From positions 22,730,364-22,794,363 of the forward strand of contig NC_056762.1 of the NCBI RefSeq assembly GCF_018687715.1: a stretch of DNA of 64,000 bases, read 5' to 3'. Shown here piece after piece: positions 1-11,683 of the stretch; position 1 is the stretch's first letter; each line of letters starts with the position of its first letter. The DNA is from Carya illinoinensis. Lineage: Eukaryota; Streptophyta; Magnoliopsida; Fagales; Juglandaceae. The translations under genes and the position numbers were made by a program. Below the pieces are notes generated by a model. That model saw only the letters and a list, made by a program, of their open reading frames with translations, was not told the DNA's origin and made no database searches.

Positions 1-483
1 GTGTGGACAACTTTCTTACAAGTTGGGTTTACCGGCCGGGGTTCACATTCATCCTATTTTTTATATTTCATGGCTAAGGGGGAAGGTTGGAGATCCAACC
101 ATGGTGGCGAATGAGTTGCCCATGGTGGACGAAGAGGGAAGGATGGCAATTGAGCCCAAGTAGATCTTGGAGTACAGGCATGTGAGGAAGGGTGGCCAAG
201 TGAGAATTGAAACTTTGGTTCAATGGAGAGGCCTCTCATCCGAAGATGCTACATGGGAGAGTGTTCGAGTTCTCAAGTAGCAGTTTCCAGAACTTGACCT
301 TGAGGACAAGGTAGTTCTTGAATGGGGAAGGACTGATGGAGATGCAAAAAGGGCCATTCGTAATGCCACTAGGAGGGCTAGGTGTGCCGAGAGTAAGAGG
401 ACGGATTTGGGGTGCTTGCATGATTCGGAAGGTGATGCTTTGGTAAGGCAAGGACACCTAGAGCAGATCAAGTTGGGCGCACA
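1..483 (+). pseudogene. Chromovirus (Ty3/gypsy) integrase C-terminus with chromodomain, decayed
   Basis: Plus-strand translation reads through a typical integrase tail (SWLRGKVGDP near 70-100) into a chromodomain (EYRHVRKGGQVRIETLVQW, then RGLSSEDATWE, about 170-260). Chromodomains at the integrase C-terminus mark the chromovirus branch of Ty3/gypsy, where they are thought to guide integration to chromatin marks. In-frame stops just before the chromodomain (TAG after IEPK) and after it (TAG after RVLK) show it is dead. The rest of pol lies outside the window to the left. It is followed at once by LTR copy A, as expected for a 3' LTR. Tekay/Del type is my inference from the chromodomain plus the very long LTR. 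Confidence 0.85.
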
Positions 484-3331
484 AGGCAAGGACACCTTGT
501 GGTGGGTTTTTTAGAAAATGATTTTAAGAAAAGGGATGGGAATACCCGTTCACTTTCAAATTTCTTTTCCTTCCATGCCAGGATACAATAGACTCCATGT
601 TTAAAAATAAAATATGTTTCTTAATTTAAAATGTTACAGCGAAAAACATTAAATTTTGTAATTCAAGTCTTTAGTACAAAACGTTATGCCTAGGCTTACG
701 TGCCCTTCCCCTTGGCCTTGTCCATCCTGACACATCATGCTCATCTTGTCCTTGGGAGGGCACACATAAAAACTAAAATGAGTCGATGACTCGTAAGCAT
801 TACTTCATATAGTTAAAATATAACAACATGGTTTTCAGTTATGTGTTCATCATTCCATACATATCATACATAGACATTGATTTCATTTTAAAATGTTGTA
901 AGGTAGGGTTTTTCTTTAAAAAGGGTTTTCTTTCGTAAAACAATTCCCCATGCCTCGCTGCCTTCATTTCTTAAAGAGTCCTAACATACATACATTATTT
1001 CTTAATATGCATATATTATTTCTTATCACTTTCATTGGCCGTTGAACATTGTTACGCCCCGTGTGTGAGGATTAGTAGTCTTTTGGACCTTGATTCAACC
1101 CATGGTCATGGGTTAGGAATCCATTCCATTAGAGTGTAGCACTGGGTGCACTACCAATATTACTTATCTGGTATTGCAATCTACCTAGTCCAGTCCTTCA
1201 GTACCTTTATCCGTTCATTCATTCATGGCCATTACGTGTTTTTATACATTAATCTTCTATCCTTTCATTCATTTTAGTTCTTTCAGTCCTTCAATCCGTT
1301 CATTCGTACAAATGATTTAAAAGCATGAGCTTAAACGTCATCGTTTAAAATATCAGTTCATGCATCCTTTAAAACATTAGTTCATAGGGACATTTAAAAC
1401 TCTTTCTTCGCATCGTTTAAAGCATAAGGCCTAAGCCTCACATTTCATTTTGTGAAAATACATCCAATACTTACCACGTATAGCATCCATTCACATGCAT
1501 ACACTTACATACTTTGGATGCGTAAAAAGGGACTTCCAAGGAGGGTTGTTACGTAGTTAGGCTTGAAAACTTATAATTAGTGTTCTTTTGTAAAACGTGT
1601 TTTGTGTCGTTTCATAAAGCATTATAAGGTAAAAACATTTCATTTATTTAGAAAACTCTAAAAGAGTATGAACATAATACTTACTTGGACTGCATGAAAT
1701 GAGTCCATGCCATACTTATTTCGTGCAGTCGATTCATGTGCGTGTTAGATGGCAACCTACATGAATACACATAACCTCAACGTCATTCTCTATCTAATGC
1801 ATAAGTAACTATACTAGAAATAGAGCTACGCTTCACTTGGAACACTCTCCATCCATCCTTGAGTTTTTACGTGCTATTTACTATGCTAAAACCTTCGGGG
1901 TCCATTTACTGTCACTACCTCCATTTTCTATGTCTTCCTCATCACGTTTCCTCCTTCTGGGACCCACTTGGGTCACCTTTTCCAATCCGAGGTTCTACTT
2001 CGAGGTTTTATACTTTAAAGTGAATCTCCGTGATTCACCTTAGAGTTAAGACACCAAGACTTTAGTCTTACTCTCCTATTAACCCCATTTTGATGATTGA
2101 CTCAGACCAACTAAGTCACGCATCCCGATCCTAGACAACATACCCATTACTAACTTCATGCATTCTAGGCCATACTAAATCTTCCATTCCCATCCATACA
2201 TGCCATATGACTTTAAGCCAACTCTGAGACTTAAACATCATGTAACCTTGCTTAGGATAGATTACCCATTATATATGGTAAATCCGTTCGGTACACGTGT
2301 CTCGCCAGATGCACATGTACCTTATTCTTTATCACCTAAGATCAACTTCTAGTCCAACAAAAGTCCGCTTGTATAAACAAGCTTCATACTCCGATACCAA
2401 CTTCTATTCAAACTCGGCCAGTAGGACCTACCTACTTCCTAACTCCTTTACTAGTTCATCCCAACACTTGACATGATAGGGCTCCATTCACCACTACATC
2501 TCCGTCATGTCACGTAGCTCGAGACAAATCCCAAGTTACATCACGACACCCATTATGCTTCCGCTGTGCCACTCTTACACTATTCCATCATTTCGCACAT
2601 ACTCAAGCCATAAGTCAACTACAAGGTGACATCTGTCACCTCGGACTATAGGCCACATCAGAGTTATTTTAGGACACTATTACACAATTCTCAATGCTAC
2701 ACAACATGCTCTATGCTCCTATACTATGCAACCATTATTTTCTTTGCAACATGCCATATGGTGCATGAAGTACGCACAATGTGTACTCCCTTCGCTACAT
2801 CACGTATTACCACAACGCATATCACACAGTGTGTCGATACATGACACAGAGTACACGCCACGTGTACTCCCTTCACACTACACCACACCACAATGACAGC
2901 ACACCTCACACCCACTCTTCATAGCACAGTCCACAACACTACATAATTACACCCAACACTTTACTATACCGCCACACTTCATTTCACAACTACGCAGTGA
3001 ACTCCACAATACTAACAGCACAGTTCACAACCTATGAAATAACATTTAATATAAATAATGAGGGATAGAGGGTTATACTATCGATGGGATAACTTTTGCA
3101 TTGCTTGCTGCTCGTCACTATCAAAGGAATTGAAAGAGTCGTACGTGGCGGTTAAACCACGTACAATGGCTGTAAATATCACATATAATTATTTTCATGA
3201 TATTTAAAATATTTATACACTTTAAAATATTGAACTTGCTTTAAAATCCTCTTGGTATCTTTAAAAAACACGCCATCGAGACTCGATATGTAGAATGAGG
3301 CTCATAACTATAAGAGAAAGAATGAGAGACA
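484..3331 (+). repeat. Long LTR, copy A (3' LTR of the chromovirus), internally deleted
   Basis: Shares long stretches in the same order with 46142-49821 (copy B) and 53152-57696 (copy C), for example the block with ACTAAAATGAGTCGATGACT near 773 and the AC-rich block near 2600-3020. The left edge is blurred: the TGTAACACC terminus seen in copy C is diverged here. The right edge falls near GAGAGACA at 3331. Relative to B and C about 1.2 kb is missing, with the junction near 3172 (GGCTGT joined to AAATATCACATAT). No coding potential; the small ORFs inside are artefacts of composition. Its position after the chromodomain gives the plus orientation. Confidence 0.8.
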
Positions 3332-5029
3332 AACTGGGATGAGGATGAGACAAATCCTAGATTTTAGGGATGAGGCGGATTAGAGGAAGCGACTGGGTTG
3401 TTGCTTCTAAAAATTAGAAATTTTACCAATTTGTTAATTAGTAGATTTATTTCTTTAATTTTAGGGATTGTTTCCCTTATATTTAGGAGTTTGAATTATT
3501 TTGAATTGAGATTTAGATTGGGGGAGGGCTAGCCGAACCCTAGCTCTTTTTATTTCGGTTTTGTCTTGTAATTTCATTATGCTTTTTTTTTCAATAAAAG
3601 TTTAAATACTTGTTGCCTAGAATTGAGTGTTAGCTTGAGTCAGTCTTAATTTTCATCATTCAACCATTCGGATCTTGGTGTTGCTTTGAGGTAACCCTAG
3701 ATTCATCGACCCAAGATGATCTTAAACACTTTAGTGCTAGTGAGGCTTCCATCACCTATGCATGGCCTAGGATGACCTACCCATTGTTTGGGCTACACCC
3801 AAGTTGCATCCTCGTTACCTTGCCTAACAATTGTTTACATTTGTTTTGAATTCTTGTTGATTAAATGTTATTTTTATAATTTTTAGAAGTGTTCATTTAC
3901 TTACTTATGGTGTGAAATGACATGACGCCCACAATTATTGATGTTGGGATGATTGTTTTTTAAAGGATTACTAATGGAAAGATTAAGATCTGTTTTGGTT
4001 ATATATATGAGATGAAATGAGACAAGATAAAAAATTTATAAATAGTAAGGAGATAATTTGTGAATAATAGTGAAATTACTCGAGTTATAAAATTTTGAAA
4101 AATGGAAGAGAAATTATAAAATTAAAAGAGGGTTAGAATATAATTTTTTAACATTATTTTTGTTTTGAGACTTGAAAAAGTTATTTTTTTTGTGTTTTAT
4201 TTGAAAGTTTGGGAAAGTTACTTTTATTGACGTGTTTCACAGCTTAACACACGAGATCACCTGCAATTATAGAGTTGTGTGGCTTGGGGGTTTTGGAGAA
4301 CTCCTCCGACGCCTAAGCAGTAATCATATTCATAATCTCCATTTCTAAACAAATGAATAAGATGATTATCATGTACTTAGGTGATATGTATATATAGAGC
4401 CCATGAGCTTTTTGTTGTCATGCGATAATGGACTTATTTGTTATTTGAAATTCAAGTTTTGGGATGAAGAGTTTAGCTAAATTCAAATGATTAGATAGCT
4501 CTCCTTGCCCTGGAGGCTCTCCATCAGTTATTCTTTCAATAGTTGGGATGGATTGGACTTTCAGGGGATTGGGTTATTAGCCTAAACTGTAGCTCAAGCC
4601 CGTAAAGTGGCCCAATAGTTTTCAAAGTGGTATTATAAGCCCCTTCCAATTATAATGATTAGATAAAAAATTAAAAAAGTTAAAAATTAAAAATTAAAAA
4701 ATGTTTATATTTGTTAAAACTTGTATACTCAAAAAGTAAGTTATAAAGACTAGAAAGAGAGATAATTTAAAAAAGAATTAAAATAAAGAAGTTCATGGGA
4801 GTGCAAGAAGAGTTCTGTATGCAGCAATTGTTGACCATATAATGAATTTATATCATATTATTTTCACAAAAAATTAAAAAAAAAAGTCAAAAGAAAGCTA
4901 TTACTGCGATATCAATACACAACAAATCTTTGAAACATTGTATAAATAGAAAAAAAGAAAAATAAAAACAAAAGAATAAAAATTCATTCAAAAGCTGCAT
5001 GCGTAATATACATTCAAAACCAGACTTGG
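3332..5029. other. Non-coding AT-rich stretch
   Basis: No ORF with family resemblance. Apart from the MITE-like fragment at about 3985-4240, I see only low-complexity A/T-rich DNA. Confidence 0.6.
3985..4240. mobile_element. MITE fragment, same family as 37063-37407
   Basis: The start (GATCTGTTTTGGTTAT) and the interior (GAGATGAAATGAGACAAGAT, and a block near 4135-4220 with TTTTTGTTTTGAGACTTGAAA) match the better preserved element at 37063-37407 in the same order. The right terminal repeat is not recognisable, so this is a partial or decayed copy. Confidence 0.5.
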
Positions 5030-5188
5030 CCACTACTACCCCGCGACTTCTAGATGGATATACCAAGATATCTAATTGATCTGGTTTGATTCGGTTTTTG
5101 AAAAATTTTGAAATCGAATCAATTTATACCGATTTTAGAAATTTAAGAATTGATACCAAACTTTTGAATTTTTTTTGGTGATTGTTTT
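5030..5188. repeat. AT-rich interspersed repeat fragment (target of the Tat insertion)
   Basis: Contains CTGGTTTGATTCGGTTTTTG and ATACCGATTTTAGAA, the same vocabulary as the repeats at 16190-16720 and 23105-23940. The gypsy element at 5189-15719 is inserted at its right edge. DNA just right of that element (15720-15780, GATACCGGTACGGTTTTGG) looks like the other half. Confidence 0.4.
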
Positions 5189-5605
5189 TGTTTCAGATGT
5201 GTCTCGCCACTATAAATGCAACTGTTCACCTGCACGATGTAAAGAGACTCCGGCGTGAGATGCCTAGGAACACTCTGATGCTTAAGTTAGTAAAGTGTAT
5301 CACACAAGTAATTCAGAATTTAATGATAGATTACTATCAAGGATTACCTGATATATATAGGTTTCTAGTTTAAACCAGATTAGCACTATGTAGGATCACC
5401 CCCACGTGATGCCTATCTTGTGCAGTGCTTATCTGTTTAGATCATCACTCAATAACTGAAACAGCCACGTACATGCATGAAATTCTTATCTTCCCATGGA
5501 AGGTGGCATGTAGTGTGTTGAGCTCTGCTGGGCTTGGACTCTTTAATTTAAGTCAGTCAATAGAGAGCTTTTTCTATTGGGCTTAAATACCAAATGGGCC
5601 CTCCA
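5189..5605 (-). repeat. 3' LTR of the Tat-type element
   Basis: Direct repeat of 15303-15719. Shared landmarks include GATGCCTAGGAACACTC, AGGATTACCTG and AAATACCAAATGGGCC. It starts TG and ends CA on the plus strand. The short ORF through it reads LTR sequence and is not a gene. Confidence 0.9.
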
Positions 5606-5640
5606 GCTATCCTCCTAGTTCCTGTCTCTCCAAGGTGTGG
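5606..5640 (-). other. Polypurine-tract region next to the 3' LTR
   Basis: On the minus strand the bases just upstream of the 3' LTR are purine-rich (GGAACTAGGAGGATAGC), in the position of the plus-strand primer. The tract is imperfect, so the exact primer is uncertain. Confidence 0.4.
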
Positions 5641-5647
5641 GGAATTT

Positions 5648-8380
5648 ATGTTGACAAATTCAACGATTCAGAAAGAATTTCGTATCCCTTAAGAGGCAGT
5701 GCTGGAGGTTCCCCCATCTAGGTGTTGTGATGATGAGGGTTTCACAAGTAAGGTCACTCTGACCATGCCCCTGTTGGCACATGGGTTAAGACTCTCATTC
5801 TGTCGCCCTTTTCGTGACATCTTGGACTTACTCAGTTTGGCTCCTGCTCAACTCCATCCCTTCGCATTGAGGGCTTATCTTTGCACCTGCATAGTTTTTT
5901 GTATGGTTTTGGAGCCCTTGGGGATCTTTACCTAGACCTGACTGCTTGGGAGTTTTTGTCCTTATACAATGTTAGGCTGGCCACCAAGGGTGATGTCGTT
6001 AGCTTTCGTAAGAAAAATATAAGGGTAGACTTTGGCTCAATTTGAAACTCGACACTCTAATGCCAAGAATTGGATGAGCAGGTTTTTCTTTATCACTGGC
6101 TAGGGCTGGGAGTTTCCCATCCTTGAATCCCATTTAAGAGATTTTCCAGTTAGGGCGATCTGGGGTGCCCTTCCTGACGAGAAGACTTTGTGGCAAGCAT
6201 GGAACCCTTGTCAATTCTGGAGCTGGCCTGAATTAAAACTGTCCGCTCCTAGGCTGAGGCTAACCCTGACTATCTCTGGACCAATTTCTTATTGAATCTC
6301 AGCCACATTGATTGCTTCTTGATATCCCCCAATCGCTCTCATGTTCAAGGGCATTCGTTCTTGATTTTGGCTACAATTCCTCCTTCTACATTAGAGAAAC
6401 CCTTAGAGAAAGATAAGAAGGATTGTCAAGCCGTGGAAGAAAAGAAGGAAAAGAAGAAGAGGTCTGAGAAGAAAGAAAGCGAAGAGCAAAAAGAGAAGAT
6501 GAGCAAGTAAGAGAAGGAAGAGAAGAAAAAAAGAGAGAAGAAAGAAAGAAAGAGGAAAGAGAAGGAGGAGAAAAAGCAAAGGAAAAGGAATTGCTCTGAG
6601 GACTCCTCTCCCCTTACCCTAAAACAAAAAAAGATTTTGATGCCCTTGGAGGGCAACCACGTCCAAGCGTCCACCCTGCTAGTTACTAATGCGCTCCCTG
6701 TGCTTGGTGGTTCCCCTATACGGCTGCATTCTCCTAGCTTGGGAGATGCTGAGGGTTTGGCTAGCTTGACCCTTTCAGATCTAGCTGCCACCTTCCAACA
6801 GGCGCACAAATTGGCATCCAGCCCTGTATTCGAATTCTCCATTTTTGAAGATTTGGTGGGGGAGGGTGAGATGGACGCTGAAGTTGCGGCTGCCCTCAAC
6901 TTGGACCCTATCATGGGTGAGGTGCTCACCCACTTGTGGCAGGAGGTCTTGTTTCTTCCTCGACTAGGTGTGCATGAAGAGATAGTACGTGTTCTCCCTA
7001 CTGAAGGGGGCACATCCCCTCGCCACGAGGAAGTCCGCGATGAGGTGGGGGCCATTTACCCCCTCCTAGAGACCCCGCCAATCATTGTCTCTGGGGCAAT
7101 ACCCCTTCGTTGAGCGATAGTGGCGAGTGCCTCTCCCTTTCTCCTCTCTTTACTCCATGTTTTGGTGGAGACACTGATTCCCTCCTTCTCGAGAGCTTGG
7201 GCGGTTCGATGGGAGAAGACGCTTGCCTAATTGAGGCTGACTTGGCTCACACTAAGGTCTCCCATCCATCTACAAGCCTTGGAGGTCCCCCAGAAGGAGT
7301 GGTAGATTCAACACCAAGGCCCGACAAGATTTCTTTGCCACATGGTGTTCCTAGCCTCAAGGAGATCTTTTTCAGAGAGGCTAGTGGCAGTGCCTCCTCT
7401 TCTTCTGCCAATATCAAACCTGAAGCCACTGCCTAGATGGCTAGTCGTCTAAAGGACTGGCTTTCTAAGGCATCATAATCATGTGACTTGCTTTCCTTGT
7501 TTATGTGCTCACGTGTAGCTTCTTGCTTGAGTACTTTTTTTGTTTTTTGTAGGGCATTAATGACCTGGCGGAGTGGATTATGGTGGATCAGGCCCGCCTA
7601 GAGGAAGAGGTCTGAGAGTGGCAAAGGCTGTGCTACATTGCCAAGCCTACCATCGAGAAGTGGTAGGTGGACAGGATGGAGCTAGGAATTTTGGCGGAGA
7701 AGAAGAAGGAGTTGGAGATATTGCTGAAATAGTCTGAGGGCTACTCCCACTCCTTAAATGACAATTTGGAGATTCTTGAAAGTGAAGCCTTTGAGCTTCC
7801 TGATGTTGTGTGCCGTGCCCAAGAGGCAAAGATCAGGGGTGACTTCGACCTAAGGCTTCTTCAGTCATAAAGGGACTTTATGAAGTCCCATCTTTTTGAC
7901 ACTCAGAAGGGCTTCGAGTCCAAATTGGCCAGCCTTAATTCTAAGCTTCTCGTCTGTAGCAGGGAGTTAGACTCGACCCACGAGGAACTAACTCGTTTGC
8001 AAGAACGTAGTCACGGGCTAGCACAAGGGTTGGCAATCGCTGTAGAGAAGACCCACCTTACTGCCCTTGACCTTTCTGAGGCATAGAGGGCCTTGGCAGA
8101 ACTCAGGAAAAGCCATCAGCAAGATAAGGACGGCTGCAAAAACTCAGATAAGGAGCTTAGGAAGTCAATTTGGCTTTCCTTGCCAAGGACCAGCAGCTAA
8201 CTGAAAAGAGGAATGAGCTAATTGTTGCTCAGATCGAGATTGCACGCCTGCGTGGCCAGTTAGCCCTCGCCCTTGCTACCAGGGATCATGCCTTTACTTA
8301 TGGCTATGGTGCTAGCATCCTGAGGCTTAGGTCCCTCTTTTTGACTGACCTTGCTATTGACCTTGTGGCTCTAGACTGAA
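5648..8380 (+). pseudogene. Antisense extra ORF of the Tat-type element, PF04195-like N-terminus with coiled-coil C-terminus
   Basis: Runs opposite to gag-pol. The N-terminal part (5648-6110) resembles the plant 'putative gypsy type transposon' domain PF04195: PLLAHGLRLSFCRPFRDIL, then LAPAQLHPFALRAY, then WEFLSLYNVRLATKGDV and KNWMSRFFFITG. It continues with a Lys/Glu-rich stretch (6380-6600), a low-complexity acidic/Ser region (6637-7436), a likely intron (about 7440-7556, ending in a T-rich tract and GTAG), and a heptad-like Leu/Glu/Lys-rich coiled coil (7557-8330). Several stops and frameshifts break it. The function of such proteins is unknown. The 3' LTR at 5189-5605, upstream in this direction, could have supplied a promoter (inference). 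Confidence 0.7.
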
Positions 8381-8499
8381 GCTTTTTCTTCCCTGAAGCA
8401 GCTACTCATCGTCGAGTCGACACCTTTGGGTGGGAAGAGATGCCTGATGCTTTTATAAGTGTACCTCTGCTGTCGCCACTCACTGTGAATGACACCCCC

Positions 8500-8640
8500 T
8501 AACTTCCTGGCCTCTTCTTTTTGTTTGTTGAACATTTTTGTATTTTGTACCTTTTATACTTACTCTTTGTATTTTGTACCTTTTATATTGACATTTTTGT
8601 AATAATAAACTTTGGTTTACTCTAAAGCTTGCGATGGTGA
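8500..8640 (+). terminator. Possible 3' UTR and poly(A) region of the antisense ORF
   Basis: Just after the antisense coding region there is a T-rich block with two copies of TTTGTATTTTGTACCTTTTA, then AATAATAAACTTTGGTTT, which resembles plant far-upstream and near-upstream poly(A) elements. The tandem array begins about 100 bp further on. Inference from sequence only. Confidence 0.4.
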
Positions 8641-8733
8641 ATATCTGTTGACTTTTTTGTTGCATGTCTTTGGCCCTTGGCCTTTTTTTTTTTTTTTGGA
8701 CTGCTTGCCTTTGGCTTTTGGCCTCACAAGTCA

Positions 8734-9785
8734 TTGAGGCTTGTGATAGGTATTTAGGGGTGGCGTGGTCTAATGAACTCTGCCTTCATTTTACATGGCA
8801 CCATAAGCTGCTAGGGCTTGTCATAGGTGTTTTGAAGTGGCGTGGTCTAATGACCTTTGCCCTCCTTTTACATGGCACCGCAAGCTGCTAGGGCTTGTCA
8901 TAGGTATTTAGGGATGGCGTGGTCCCATGACCTCTACACCCCTTTACATGGCGTCACAAGCTGCTAAGGCTTGTCATAAGTGTTTGGGGGTGGTGTGGTC
9001 TCATGACCTCCACGCCTCTTTACATGGCACCTTAAGCTGCTAAGGCTTATCATAGATGTTTAGGGGTGGGGTAGCCTAATGGCGTCTGCGCCCTTTTTAT
9101 GGCACCGCAAGCTGCTAAGGCTTGTCATAGGTGTTTGAAGGTGACGTGGTCTAATGACCTCCATGCCCTTTTTCATAGCATTGCAAGTTGCTAAGGCTTG
9201 TCATAGATGTTTGAAGTTGGTATGGTCTAATGACCTTCGTGCCCCTTTTCATGGCACCTCAACCTGCTAAGGCTTGTCAGATGTGTTTAGGGGTCGGTGA
9301 TCTAATGGCTTCCACCCCCTTTTTCATGGCACTGCAAACTACTACAGCTTGTCACAGGTGTTTAGGGGTGGCATGGTCTAATGACCTCTGCGCCCTTTTT
9401 CATGGCACCACAAGCTACTAAAGCTTGTCATAGATGTTTGAAGTTGGCGTGGTCTAATGACCTTCGCACCCCTTTTCATGGCACCACAAGTTGCTAAGGC
9501 TTGTCATAGATGTTTGAAGTTGGCGTGGTCTAATGACCTTCACACCCCTTTTCATGGCACCGCAAGCTGCTAAGGCTTGTCAGATGTGTTTAGGGGTTGA
9601 CTGGTCTAATGACCTCCGCGCCCTTTTTCATGGCATTGCAAACTGCTAAGGCTTGTCATAGGTGTTTAAGGATGGCATGGTCTAATGGCCTCTGCGCCCT
9701 TTTTCATGGCATCGAAAGCTGCTAAGGCTTATCATAGGTATTTAGGGGTGGTATGGTCTAATGACCTTCATGCCCTTTTTCATGC
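8734..9785. repeat. Tandem array, about 14 units of 75-77 bp, inside the Tat-type element
   Basis: The landmark GGCTTGTCATAG recurs with its CTT at 8740, 8817, 8894, 8970, 9046, 9121, 9197, 9273, 9348, 9424, 9500, 9576, 9652 and 9728. Each unit carries GTGGTCTAATGACCT and CATGGCACC. Units differ by scattered substitutions. There are no spacers, so this is not a CRISPR array. Short ORFs across it are by-products of the repeat. The place, between integrase and 3' LTR, is the hypervariable 3' region known in Tat/Ogre elements to spawn satellite repeats. Confidence 0.95.
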
Positions 9786-10019
9786 CGTTCTCGCCAGGTT
9801 TTGTGCAAAGGCCTGCCTTCATGTGTACTCATTTTTACCAGGAAATAACCAATGAAAAAGAGCGCGATAGGATTTAAGTAGTGATAAGTGGATGCAAACG
9901 TTACCGCAAACATGAACGTAAATGTAATAATGTCAACATGAAAGAAACGAAATCAATGTAAATGAAATCAATATAAATGCTACTGATAAAATTTTCTTAT
10001 GTGCTCTGCGCTCCATGGG

Positions 10020-11080
10020 TGTTATAGTTCCTTGCCCTGGCTGTTTTTCAAACAGTATGACCCAAGTTTGTTGTTTGTTACCACCAAGTAAGGATCTTCC
10101 TACCAAGGCCCCATTTTCCCTTCATCGTGGGCAGTCACCCAACTTTCCTTCAATTCTAGGTCTCCTACCTTAAAAGTCCTGGGCCTTACTCTTTTGTTAA
10201 AGTATTGTTCGGCTTTAAATTTTTCTTGCAACATTCTAGCTTCCGCTATTTCTCTTTCTTCCTCCAATAAATCAAGGTACTCCTCCATCTTCTTGTCATT
10301 TTGAGTGGTCGAGAAGTAGCTCGTTCAGTAACTTGGGAGCCCTACTTCGACTGGGGGAACCGCTTAGCACCCATACGCCAATGTGAATGGAGATTCCCCT
10401 ATTGGAGTCTTTATCGATGTTCTATATGCCCAAAGTACCCTTGGCAGCTCATTTGCCCACTCTCCCTTTTTCTCTGCGATCCTCTTCTTCAGGATTGAGA
10501 GTAATGTCTTATTTGTTGCTTACACTTGCCCGTTCGTTTGTGGGTGGCATGGTGAGGAGTACTTAACCTTGATCTTCAACTTCGCACACTATTCTCCATA
10601 ATGGTCGGAGCCAAAGTGGCGTCCATTGTCTGTCACTATGCTTTGCAGGATTTTGAATCTGCAAATAACTTTTTTCCATTAAACCTTGTCACGGTCACTA
10701 GTGGCTCTGCCTCCGCCCACTTCATGAAGTAATCTATGGCGAAAATCATGAACTTTACACCACCTCTCCCTGGTTGGAAAGGTCCAACCAGATCCACGCC
10801 CCATTGCATAAAATGCCACGGTGCTGTCACAAATGTTAACTCCTCTAGAGGGTTGTGCGGTACTAGTGCATATGTCTGGCACTTAACGCACCTTTTAGTA
10901 GAGCATCTTTTAATGCGTTGGGCCAATAGGATCCTACTCTTACCACTTTCTTGGCTAAGGTCCTTCCACCAGAATGGTTCTTGCATATTCTTTCATGTAT
11001 TTCTACTAAGACATACTGCCTCTCTTGTGGGGAAATACATCAAATTAACGGGGTTGAAAAGCCCTTTTTATAAAAGATTC
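10020..11080 (-). pseudogene. Integrase of the Tat-type element, frameshifted
   Basis: Reading right to left: a zinc-binding region with CVKCQ, the catalytic core beginning GVDLVGPFQPGRGG with the first Asp and FAIDYFMKWAEAEPL, then a badly broken stretch, then the C-terminal piece EEEREIAEARMLQEKF followed by RVRPRTFKVGDL. Fragments such as the HPQTNGQ region are only readable by shifting frame near 10500-10600. No chromodomain follows, in agreement with the Tat lineage. The ORF pieces at 10636-10986 and 10100-10288 are its surviving open parts. Confidence 0.8.
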
Positions 11081-11261
11081 CATTGATAAGCATTAACCTT
11101 GCCACATTTTTCCTTATCCTCCTTGTCTCCTCTTTTCCCTCTAGTAACTTTTCCTCATCTAGGTACTCGACCACACTGTTCGCCCATTTTGGGATACTGG
11201 AGCCTAGAACGCCCACTTCTCTCCCAATGGCTAGGACTTTGACGATTCTCCTTTCAACTTT

Positions 11262-11680
11262 TCATGGGAGAGGCACCCCCTCCATTCCTAATGTTGTACG
11301 TGCCAACTTATCTGCTACTTCATTATCTGCCCTTAGTATCTGAGATATATTGAAATTCGAGAAAAAATCATGTGCCTCCCAGACTCGTGATAAATATTTC
11401 TTCAACTTCTCCCCCTTTGTAGCATATAGGCCCAATATTTGATTTACCACTACCTGAGAGTCTGATTTTGCCTCTATCTTGGTTGCCTTTATCTTTGCAA
11501 CTATAGAAAGCCCTACCACAAGTGCTTCATATTCATCTTCATTGTTGGTTACCTTGAATGTTCACGTTGCCATGTAGTATCGCTCTTTACTGTCGGGGCT
11601 TAGCAAATGCATTCCCATGCCCCCCCCCCCCCGGCAGGATGAGCCATTTATAAAGAGTACCAACGGCTTTCTCGTTGGAG
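11262..11680 (-). pseudogene. Second RNase H-like domain (aRNH type) between RNase H and integrase
   Basis: The piece at 11262-11519 carries EAKSDSQVVVNQILG and LRADNEVADKLAR, the C-terminal half of an RNase H fold of the type found as an additional domain in Tat-lineage elements. The N-terminal half (FINGSS) lies near 11640 but is separated by a run of ten or more C (about 11623-11632) that shifts the frame. Its presence after a separate RNase H (11684-12034) is the main reason for calling Tat. Confidence 0.7.
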
Positions 11681-11683
11681 CTA

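Noticed and set aside
6426..7055. 209-codon minus-strand ORF, Phe/Ser-rich
   Set aside because: Complement of the Lys/Glu purine-rich part of the antisense ORF; the plus frame carries the family resemblance.
8734..9785. Possible CRISPR-like array
   Set aside because: Units are contiguous with no spacers, and the setting is a plant retrotransposon.
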